Assembly (NCBI GenBank): GCA_015680685.1 | Contig: MNCI01013742.1 | Coordinates: 384,553-422,314, forward strand | Direction: 5' to 3' | Source: Gnetum montanum | Lineage: Eukaryota; Streptophyta; Gnetopsida; Gnetales; Gnetaceae | DNA length: 37,762 nucleotides | In this document: one piece after another, positions 29,678-37,762 of the stretch | Position numbering within the stretch: position 1 is the first letter of the stretch | How the letters are laid out: every line of letters begins with the position of its first letter | Translations under genes and position numbers: made by a program | The notes under the pieces: generated by a model | Seen by the model: only the letters and a program-made list of their open reading frames with translations | Databases searched by the model: none | What the model was told of the DNA's origin: nothing

Positions 29678-31620
29678 ATGGCTTCTACACTTAAAGAAAA
29701 GTCACCACCTACCAAAGAAACTTATTAGACTCATGACAAAGGATATGATGAAGAAGATTAGAGTGTGCCTATGTAAACCAAAATTTCATATCCTCACATT
29801 GATCCATACTATCCTGATTTCACATTTATCTTTCACCAAGATGATCAAATAAGGTGGAAATATTTGTAGGGCAATGTCATTTTGCCTCCTGAATGTTTTG
29901 CACCAACAATGTTGCAAGCAACCTTGATGAGGTTGAACCTTGGTCATGCACAACAAGGATACCATGTCACTAAACACATGACTAGGCCATATTAGCCTAA
30001 TAAAGAAAAAGCAAAAAGGGATGTTGCCATGGAGACAAGACATGAGCATAATAAAGAAAAAAAGGTACCTCACACTATTTTCCTAGAAGAAATAAATGAT
30101 GATACATTCAGAATGAAATAACTTCACCAAACTCATGAATCTTATTTATAGAAACTGATCATCTGTCTAGAGGAACCTGTCAAAATACAATTGCATTCGG
30201 CCCTTGTGGAAACACCTAGGAGAGACATGGAGGACTCCAAACTTAGGTAAAGCTCGAGGCCTAAAGCTTCTGCAAAACCAAAAAAAAATGAATCATGAAG
30301 TCACATAAGGAGAACCAGCCAGCACCATTCTCCAACTACTTCCTCTTCCTCTCACATTCACCTGTGAAATTCGATAAGAAGGAATGAATACCAAGAGACT
30401 ATGACTAGGAAAGACAAAGAGATCATGGAAGAGATATAAATCGAACAAGGTATCCCGATGAAGAGGAAGATAATTATGAATAAAGAAGAGACAAGATCAA
30501 GCATGAAGAAAGAGAGCATTATGAGCAGTGAAGGGGTCATGACTAAAACAAATTTTATGAAACCAAAGATCATGAAGAACCCCTACTGGCCACTCGAAAT
30601 ATGATTAATATAAGAGTAGTGTATATCCCGACTAAACACATAAGGGATAGTTGCATTAAGCAACTTGATATGAATAACATTCTCATGTTCAAAGGTGGAT
30701 ATATTGTAGATCCATAACATCATCTCCAAGCATTCCAAAATGCTTGTGTCCTTCAGAACATTGAGAATAATTGGTAGAAATTAAATTTTTTTTCCAGAAA
30801 ACTTATCAAGGAAGTAGAGAGCTGGTATAGATCCTTAGAACCAAAAGGAATTTGAAGATGGAGTACCATGCTTGAACTCTTCAATGATAAATATCAAACT
30901 TATTCAAGAGTGTCCAACTTGAGAAAATAGATTTAAGGATGGAAACAAGGGACACATGAATCCCTTGATGCGGCAATGGGTAGATATTATTCATTACTGC
31001 ACAGATGCCCATGCCATTGTTTTTCTCAAAGGGAGCAACTACGACACATTGTTGATGGGTTATGAAACAAAACAAGAGAAACTCTTGGGGTATATGCCTA
31101 AGGCAGATTATCAAAAATGATATCTCATTGAATCCAAAGGCTAATAGATTAGGTGGCCAAATAGGAAGGATAATTAAAGAAAATGGAATCAATAGAAGAG
31201 TACAATTAAGATCTTGCAATAAGAAAAAGGGATGTGAGAATGTGCGAGAGATAGAAAGAAGAAATGTTAGAGGATGTCATCCAAAAGAAGACTCTACCCA
31301 TCCAAAAATTAATAAATGATATGTGACAAAGGTAGAGAAAATGTGGGACATAGTGGATGAAAAATTTGCTATTGCACTCAAGATAGTGAAGGAAAAGACT
31401 GAATAAGCTTTGAACAAGAACAAAGAAAGGAAGAAAAGAAGAGATAATGGATGAGAGAGCTACAAACATAAAGGAAAATTTGCTATAGTTGAGGAGTTCA
31501 CAGACTTCAATTCGGAAGATGAAGAAGGATGTAAAGTGTGCCAATATGAGCATCCTAAGGAATTTTGCCCTATTATGACCCACTTGCAAGAGTTTGGGGC
31601 ATACATGCTTAACTAGAAAT
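29678..31620 (+). pseudogene. gag of the LTR element
   Basis: From ATG 29678 a frame reads MASTLKEKSPPTKETY and then a stop; many stops and several frameshifts follow. The retrotransposon gag core is visible at about 30720-31060: AFQNACVLQNIE, EVESWYRSLEPKGI, RWSTMLELFNDKYQ. The W and Y-SL-P-I-W pattern fits the gag family. A zinc-knuckle-like C-KV-C-QYE-H-PKEF-C lies at 31530-31568, one residue short of the usual CX2CX4HX4C spacing. Gag packages the RNA into particles. The copy is dead. Confidence 0.65.
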
Positions 31621-32004
31621 TTTTCAAGAAATAGATGCTAATACGATTACCTTACTTGCAAGGTAACTTTCAACAACCTTACCAACCATCATTATACCCA
31701 AGTGGAGCCTATCACCAACCACAAGAGTAATATTAGTAGTAGTGGCAACAATCATAAGCATGGGAAATGCCATTGCCAAGGTAGCAATATCCATATAGGC
31801 AACTAGATCCTTATGGATATTACATTCAATGTCCAATCTCTATAGGAAATGCTTTAGTTCACACCTCCTCTCACTACTATCTACTGGAATATCATAGACA
31901 CATTACTTCACAAATGGATCCTAATTCTAATGCACACCAAGTAACAGCTGGATCATCAATCCCAACTCCTAACTCTCTACCACCAGTGCTGCCATTTGTA
32001 ATGC
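31621..32004 (+). pseudogene. Gln/Pro/Tyr-rich linker between gag and protease
   Basis: A frame with stops reads NFQQPYQPSLYPSGAYHQPQ and later SSIPTPNSLPPVLP. Such low-complexity linkers follow gag in several plant gypsy lineages. Other frames here have no meaning. Confidence 0.45.
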
Positions 32005-33122
32005 ATGGAGAACTACCATCACAACCATACCAAAAAAAGTGCTACAAGGGTAGTAAATATACAAAGAGAGGATCATACTAGAAATACTAAAGGAAAATCT
32101 AGGAAACATCCTTTCTTTAGGATAAGTCCAAAAAAAGTTGGTAGAGCAAGAACTTCATCCAATCATGTTCCTTCTATGATAGATCCTCCTACAAACACTA
32201 TGTTTCTACAACAACTAAATCAGAAACTTACAATTGTCATGCTAATTGATATACTATTAGATTGGATAAAAGTAGGAAAGATCCCTAAGAAAAGAATAGA
32301 TCTTGAAATTCCTTTGATTTATTTACAAATTTCTAGAAATTCAACATGCAAGGCTTTACTAGACTCAGGTTCTGGAGTTAACTTGATATCTCAAGAAACA
32401 TACAAGGCATGGAACGTACTACCATTAAAGAAGTGTAACATAAGACTAGAGTTTGTGAATCAATCAGTTACCATTCCTTTAGGAAAAAATAGAATATGTA
32501 GTGGTCACTGTCAATGGGTGGTCCTATCTAGCAAACTTTCTTGTGATCAATGTGAAGAATGATAAGAGGGGATTTCCTATAATTAGGGAAAGAGCATGGC
32601 TTAGCATTGTAGATGCTAAGTTGGGAATGAGAGACTTTGAAAATTTCCAAGGAAGAAGCACATGAAGCCATACGGACGCAGAGAATTCCATGCATTACTT
32701 ATGATGAAGAAGGATGCAGTTGTGGATTAAAATTTCAAAATTTCAACACAAACCTTACACCAACCCAAAAAAAATGTGAGAAACAAGTGTGTTTACAAGA
32801 AGAGGCAATGACTACTAAACCAAAAGACACAAAGTGGTTAAGAGATGAGAGCATAAAACTACTCAAAATATGCATGGAAACACCCACTTCACTTATTAAC
32901 TCCTACCCCAAGAAAATAACCCAAACTGAGAACTTACAAAAGGATATCCTAAACCATGACCATACACCAACAATAAGTAGTAAACATGGAGACCTAAAAC
33001 CTAAAATTAAGAATAAACAAGTGAACATAGTTGGGTCTTTTGAAATGAAAAGATCATCTAGTCCAACATCATGTGTCTCCAAAAGATTAGAACTTGATAA
33101 TCATCAATGTCACATGAAATAA
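32005..33122 (+). pseudogene. retropepsin (aspartic protease) domain and divergent downstream segment
   Basis: The 32005-32562 frame contains DLEIPLIYLQIS, CKALLDSGSGVNLIS and LPLKKCNIRLEF; the catalytic aspartate of DSG is encoded at 32362. After a frameshift near 32530 another frame reads FLVINVKNDKRGFPII and RAWLSIVDAKLGM, the C-terminal half of the fold (usual ILGRPFL and A.I). The segment 32637-33122 is open but Lys/Thr/Ser-rich with no recognised domain. In Ty3/gypsy elements this enzyme cuts the Gag-Pol polyprotein. The reverse transcriptase expected next is absent. Confidence 0.7.
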
Positions 33123-33179
33123 TAAATGAAGATCTAAATTAGTAAGGATGATACATAAGAAGCTTAGAGTGTATGATTT

Positions 33180-33559
33180 GGGGGATTTAAGGTCCATTTT
33201 CTAAGCACCCATGAGTTTAGTCATGTGGGAGATGCCCTATCTTGATTTAAGAATTGATAAGTGCTTTTCAAATTTTTTGTTTTCTAATTTTCTAGTTTAT
33301 AATGTTTTGTTGTACTTTCTCACATTTCTTACCAATTTTCACATTTTTTGATATATTTTCTATTCTTTTGTACTTTTCTCATTTCTTAATTCTTCGATAC
33401 CTTTTAGATTCTTTCTACATTTTTTTGTTCCTATCATTTTTGCTATTCTTATCATTTTTCTATAATTTTTATCATCTTTTTGTACACATTTTTGTTTATT
33501 TTTCTAATAAAGGTGCAAAGAATAAAACAAGATGTAGTTCCAATAATGTGAATATTGCC
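33180..33559 (+). other. T-rich 3' segment of the gag-protease element
   Basis: A long run of TTTTC/TTTTA words (33280-33510), like the 3' untranslated part of Athila-type elements. An 86-codon frame at 33302-33562 only reads this tract as Phe/Leu/Ser and is not taken as a gene. Confidence 0.45.
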
Positions 33560-34476
33560 TGATGAGCGATGAGGTGCCCCTACGCCCAACCATATGAATT
33601 ACAAAGTTTTCACGCATGATCTGGTCAAATTTCATGGATTTTACAGTTTCTGGTATACTAGTCTTCTAAGAAGTGAACCTTGCCTTAAGGTCATTCGTTG
33701 TCTTCCCAAGTACACTTGTGAAGCATAATGGTATGGTTAAGAGTAATCAAGGCATATTATTTTTATCATTTTATGTTTTATGTTTTTGGGTGCTTGAAGA
33801 GAGAGAGAGATATATAGTAATTTAATGACTAATCTAAATTAACTAACTAACTAGTCTCTAACTAATGCTAACATGAGCATCCGTTCCCACTTTCCATACA
33901 AGTCTTGAACCCATGTATCCACTACTGGGTTACCATGCACTACACTATTGGGTGCACCAAGCACTAACATTGTTGAAATTACTAAGTGAATACATGTTAC
34001 ACTCGAAGCAACCGTACTTATGTATTTAATCTATCTAGCCTATCTTGCTTAATTATCTTAATTAGCTTAATTATTGGAAAATATTGAATAACTGATTGAA
34101 AACATCGAATGCATAAAAAAAATATTTAATCTATCCAAAATGTTGCAAGGTTTATCAGAAAGCTCATCTTTATTGTAGCACACACTATCATGCTTAGGTA
34201 CAATAATGCTCGAATAAAGATCCGTACACTCAATGACCTCTTGTTACGGGCACTCGAGAAAATATTCTAATGCGCAAATGAAAAAATTGTAAGAGCTTCG
34301 CTAGTACTATGACAAGACATGCCATAAATGTGGTTGATGAGCTTGTATTTATAGGCAAAATTAGGCCCTGCATGGATGGGGCCTTGTCGACCCATCATTG
34401 CATCCGTTGACGAGGCCTTGTCAAGAAGGCTTAGTCGATGAGGCCTCGTTGACACAACCAAAAATGTGACTCATCA
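33560..34476 (-). repeat. 3' LTR of the coiled-coil element
   Basis: The minus strand starts TGATGAGTCAC and ends CGCTCATCA, 917 bp. It has TATAAATACAA (plus-strand 34343-34353) followed by ATCAACCACATTTATGGCAT and AGCGAAGC, the same order as in the LTRs at 3193 and 4495. Confidence 0.8.
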
Positions 34477-34487
34477 TACCCCCACGA
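34477..34487 (-). other. polypurine tract
   Basis: The minus strand reads CGTGGGGGTA directly before the TGATGAG start of the 3' LTR. It corresponds to CGTGGGCGTA at 4485 in the deleted relative. Confidence 0.6.
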
Positions 34488-34808
34488 TTGAATGAAAACT
34501 CATCCTCGAGTTCCTTTATAAAATTGGAAGGGTATGGGATTATTGACTGATTCTTAACAAAACAAGACAAAATGGATTGACTTGACATAACTGAGTGCCT
34601 GAGTGTACAAATCAACACATTACAAAAATTATGGTGTTCATGACAAAAAATTGAACACAATGATGTGACTTTTCAAACTTCAACAACATGCCCTCTGATG
34701 GCATGAAGTTGGTGGAGAAGGTTAGATAGTCCCAGGAGATGGTGGCTCCTGAGGTTTTGAGGGACCTTCATCGACTCTAGGCATGTGTGGCGGTCGAGGT
34801 AGCTATGG

Positions 34809-37631
34809 CTATCCTGCTACTATTGCAACTTTTGATTGAAGGCAAAAAGCATCCAGCAATGCTTTCATTTTCTCCTCCTTACTTCTAGGATCATGCACCA
34901 TCCACACAGCTTCACCAATGTGGGTCAGAATAGGCACATCCCAGGGACATGGGATTGTTGGAAAGAGCTCCTTTACATTGATAAACCAAGCAATGAATTG
35001 TTTGTGTTCAATGTCAAACACTCTAACTGCATCCTTCAGCTCTTGGTAATCATTCATTCTTTTGGCTAAGTTCTTAGTAGTTGATCGTTGATTCGTGAAT
35101 TGTGCTTTGAGAACTTCGAGTTTAGCATTTGCAATCTCAAGCTTCTGCTTGGTGTCTTTATGGTGTTTAAACTCTACCTTGTATAGAAAATATAAGCTAG
35201 CCACTTGTTTTTCCAACTCTAACCATGGCCTTCTGGTAGTTAGCATTGATAGGTTTGCATAGCGAAGATTTTCCACTTGCATGTATTCTATCATCTCCTC
35301 TATCTGCAACTCCTTTAGGTGGATCTTTGCTTTATTGTAGGCATTAATCCCATCAATGATGGACTTCCATACTTCTCTTCCTTGTTGAAGTTGCTAGAGA
35401 GTTTCGTTTACTTTTGCCTTTGCCATCTGGATGTGCTTCTCATTTACTTCCTTCTACAAGCTAACATGGTCCTTATAGTGATTTTTAACTCTTTCAAACT
35501 TCAAAGCTTCATTTTTTCAAGCGGCAATCTCAATGGCATATTTCTAGCGTAAGGCACAGACTTGTTCCATAGACAAATTTTGATTTTCTATGGTCACTTT
35601 TCTTAATTATATATTCACCCTGGCTAGCTACTCCTACCATTGATGAATGAATTCCTACATTTATTCTTTTTGGACATCAACATTTCATAGGTTATAATTT
35701 TTTGTGGTCAGTGCCTCATTCTCTTGGCGCANGCATAGGTTATAATTTTTTGTGGTCAGTGCCTCATTCTCTTGGCGCATCTGAACCAAGTCCTTCTGAA
35801 TTGAATTTGTCTTTGCTTTTGCTATGGACTGGTTGAAGATACTCATTGCCGCTTCCTCCTCAGCCTTCTTGAATCATTCTTGAAGCTATTATAAAGCTTC
35901 ATCTCTGGTTATTGTTAGGCCAAGGAGTATGGGATCAACAAGACAGGCATGTAATTTAGCAGCCTTCATGGCCAAGCATTGATTCGTTACTTGAGTCATT
36001 TCAAGTTACCTCTCCAAGATAATGCATTTACCACTTGCTTCCAGTAGTTTTGACTTGGTTGTAGCGATATTATCCAGAAAATCAAAGATATCCAGAACCA
36101 GTTGCTTGGTCCCTACCAGTAGATTTAGCAATTCTTCATGCTGGGATGCACTCAATTTTTTACTAACCATGCCTGTGGATGTCTGCATAGCTTGAAGTGT
36201 AGATACGTCTAGTATAAATGCCATAGGTGCATTAAGTGGTTTGACGATGTGGTTAGCAATTACATTAGCTGTAGTCTCTTTCCCTTCATGTTGCATCACC
36301 AGTATAGTGGCCCCTTCACCTTCCTCTAAATGCACTACGAAGAAGGCAACATTCCTAGAGATTTCTAGGAATAAATGGTGTTGTGATAATGACACCGTTA
36401 CCCCTTGAGTATTAGGATTAGACCTTGCGGGCAACGATGTTCATTGGGAAGAGAATATTGACCCATCCCTTTCCATCTAGCTTATTGTTCAAGCCACCTC
36501 ATCAAGGTGACTCATCATCAGTTGATACACAAATGGGTTTGCACTACTTGTCGCTATACACTAATCTTGCTCATGGAAGAGCTACTCTTGGATTTTGTGT
36601 AAGCATTCAATGGCTATGAGGGCCTCCAGTGTTATCTCTTAAGTAGGTAGTGGAGGTGGCAGCTACTCCTCTTCTTTAGTTGTGGTAGGTGTCTTTTCTT
36701 CTATGATTTTAGGTCATGAAGCCAAAGGATCATGTCTAATTGTGTCATTGGTGTAGCAAATGATTCTTGCCCTGTTGCAGAGTTTCTGGATGAGGCACAG
36801 AAAGGGTAGGATTTTCCTTCTACATTCATTTTCCTTGAAGAATTTTTTGATCTTTAAATAGATTAGTTGTGAAAGGTTTATAGGAAATCTCCTGCTTAGA
36901 GCGGCACATGCTTGAGTAGAAAAGGTGGTCACCTTGCTGGTTCTCATCATTGGATTAAGGTGATAGGCCACAATCTTAAAGTAGATGCACTCCATTGGTG
37001 TGAGCATGCCTAACTCCTTATGGTCAACCCCATAACACTGCTGAGTCCATTCCTTTTTGGCCTTAGGATCACCTTGTATTGATAGCTTTGCTAGCTATAT
37101 CCTAATATCAAAAAGCTCTAGTGCTTGTGCAATAGCCTTGGCCAAGTAGGACACTTGAATATCCTTGATTTTTATTGTGGACCCTAGCCTTCTATTATTC
37201 CAGAAGAGATATATCTCTTCCATGTACCACTCCCAACTGGAGGTGATGATTGGTCACATGGGAGAGGTTTGCAATTGTGTTCTAACTTCTATTGGAGCTT
37301 TCTCTAGAAATGGCCCAAAGTTTAGTTCTTGGAGAACTAAGTGTTGAATCTCTTAGGGTCTGATGATGTCAAGGCAAGTTTAAGTTAATGTGACTTCAGG
37401 CCTTGACATGGATCTTGGTGCTTTCCCTTTCTATGATTGCTCCATTGGCACTTCTTCTTTTGGAATTTGTTAAATAGATTCCACTTCGGGGTCTTCATGA
37501 AGAGGTCCCATTGCATGGGTTGCCTCTGGTAGTTCTTAAGCTTATTCTTGTTGGCCCCTTCTAGCTTTGGGTTGTTTTTCCCTTGGTTGAGAGGGTTCTC
37601 CTTCCTATGGGTGTTTCGGTCTTGGTGCCAT
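34809..37631 (-). pseudogene. coiled-coil element protein, about 940 codons, many stops, no frameshift
   Basis: From ATG 37631 (MAPRPKHP) one frame continues to the stop after VAIVAG at 34809, interrupted by about 31 stop codons. All the longer open pieces (36714-37007, 36006-36434, 34809-35309) lie in that same frame. The N-terminal third has a globular part (WYMEEIYLFWNNRRLG, MECIYFKIVAYHLNP, ACAALSRRFPINLSQLIYLK, LPFLCLIQKLC) that recalls the putative plant transposon / Athila ORF1-type domain; this is tentative. The rest is rich in Glu, Lys, Gln, Leu and Ala in heptad-like patterns (QKDLVQMRQENEAL, KQKLEIANAKLEVLKAQF), so a long coiled coil. It may be a gag-like structural protein. Function is unknown. 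The same tail occurs at 4043-4260. Confidence 0.65.
35686..35779. repeat. 46-bp exact duplication around a single N (assembly join)
   Basis: 35686-35731 and 35734-35779 are identical over 46 bases (starting CATAGGTTATAA, ending CTTGGCGCA). Only N at 35732 and G at 35733 lie between. This looks like two overlapping contig ends placed side by side, not biology. The extra 48 bases keep the reading frame by chance. Confidence 0.85.
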
Positions 37632-37698
37632 CTGTAATCACAATATGAGCATGGGTTAGCAATTTGTTGTGTAACATGAAATAATTAGAATACCTTTA

Positions 37699-37762
37699 TG
37701 ATGAGTGGCAAGGTACCCCTACACTCAACCATACGAAACGAGCGTAGCATGCGCGATCCGGT
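37699..37762 (-). repeat. 3' end of the 5' LTR of the coiled-coil element, cut by the window end
   Basis: The plus strand starts TGATGAGTGGC. The reverse complement of 37699-37762 is nearly the same as 155-218 at the other end of the window, including GTATGGTTGAGTGTAGGGGT and the ACTCATCA end. Confidence 0.75.

Larger units (their letters stand above)
28605..33559 (+). mobile_element. Ty3/gypsy-type LTR element with gag and protease, truncated
   Basis: In order: 5' LTR, primer site, gag, a Gln/Pro/Tyr-rich linker, retropepsin, a divergent segment and a T-rich tail. No reverse transcriptase, RNase H or integrase is seen, and no plus-strand 3' LTR. The interior stops where a minus-strand LTR begins at 33560. 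The long gag, the primer-site type and the T-rich 3' UTR recall Athila-like plant elements, but without a polymerase the lineage is an inference. Confidence 0.75.
33560..37762 (-). mobile_element. non-autonomous LTR element encoding one coiled-coil protein (5' LTR runs off the window)
   Basis: On the minus strand: 5' LTR end (37762-37699), a short leader, one long broken coding frame (37631-34809), a polypurine tract, and a full 3' LTR (34476-33560). No protease, reverse transcriptase or integrase is seen in the 3.2-kb interior. LTR features are shared with the other elements in the window. The sequence after the 5' LTR (TAAAGGTATTC) is not the TTGGCATC primer site found in relatives, so the primer site is lost or different. 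It inserted next to, or into, the gag-protease element. Confidence 0.75.

Noticed and set aside
33302-33562. 86-codon Phe/Leu-rich frame, like a membrane protein
   Set aside because: It only translates a T-rich tract that belongs to the 3' part of an LTR element.
34809-37631. Stop-codon reassignment or read-through to explain a 940-codon frame with about 31 stops
   Set aside because: All three stop codons occur inside it, the SKP2A gene in the same window uses a normal stop, and many stops fit simple C-to-T decay.
1-37762. CRISPR arrays, bacterial operons, phage or defence genes
   Set aside because: The window is plant nuclear DNA with introns and retroelements. The repeats seen are tandem or LTR repeats without unique equal-length spacers.
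155-37762. Window as one giant inverted-repeat element, because its two ends carry the same LTR end in opposite orientation
   Set aside because: Each LTR belongs to its own insertion, several copies of the family lie between, and a normal host gene sits in the middle. The symmetry is chance or a consequence of how the window was cut.

Overview
This is plant nuclear DNA, most likely from a seed plant with a large, repeat-rich genome. A gymnosperm is plausible but is an inference from the density of old retroelements around one ordinary plant gene, not something the sequence proves. The evidence for a plant: one spliced gene whose protein aligns along its length with the plant F-box/LRR protein SKP2A; fragments resembling the plant-specific TPD1 and class III peroxidase families; plant L1-type and RTE-type LINE remains; and several old Ty3/gypsy-type LTR elements. 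Nothing bacterial is present, so there are no operons or ribosome binding sites to annotate.

Layout. 1-218: end of an LTR. 219-781: AT-rich spacer with a 30-bp minisatellite. 782-7031: three-level nest, in which a long decayed TG/AT-rich LTR-like unit holds a deletion-derived LTR element (3193-6499), whose 3' LTR holds a copia-like solo LTR (5198-6303). 7105-7380: 3' tip of an RTE-clade LINE. 7907-8790: a 31-bp tandem duplication, then consecutive pseudogene pieces resembling an LRR segment, TPD1 and the C-terminal half of a class III peroxidase. About 9860-15580: a nearly full-length but dead L1-type LINE. 15.6-18.6 kb: AT-rich intergenic DNA with tRNA-derived SINE relics and an inverted repeat. 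18.6-25.2 kb: the SKP2A-like gene, with promoter, 5'UTR exon, 2-kb leader intron, four coding exons and a 3' region. 25.3-26.4 kb: AT-rich DNA with a 64-bp tandem repeat carrying a conserved dyad. 27.4-28.4 kb: another SINE relic and an L1 3' relic. 28605-33559: an LTR element with LTR, primer site, gag and protease but no polymerase. 33560 to the window end: a minus-strand LTR element encoding one long coiled-coil protein and no recognisable pol.

The only gene that looks intact is the SKP2A-like one. In Arabidopsis SKP2A is the substrate receptor of an SCF ubiquitin ligase that acts on cell-cycle regulators and responds to auxin. The LTR elements appear related: they share LTR 3' ends, LTR motifs and, in two copies, the primer site. 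The coiled-coil element may therefore have been moved by proteins of a relative like the gag-protease element. I see no defence system, biosynthetic cluster or other clearly new pathway. The most unusual items are the coiled-coil LTR element (a frame of about 940 codons with about 31 stops and no frameshift), the chimeric pseudogene block, the 64-bp repeat with a compensated dyad, and the GC-AG intron and exon-flanking duplication in SKP2A. Three single-N positions mark assembly joins, and two of them distort the local sequence.
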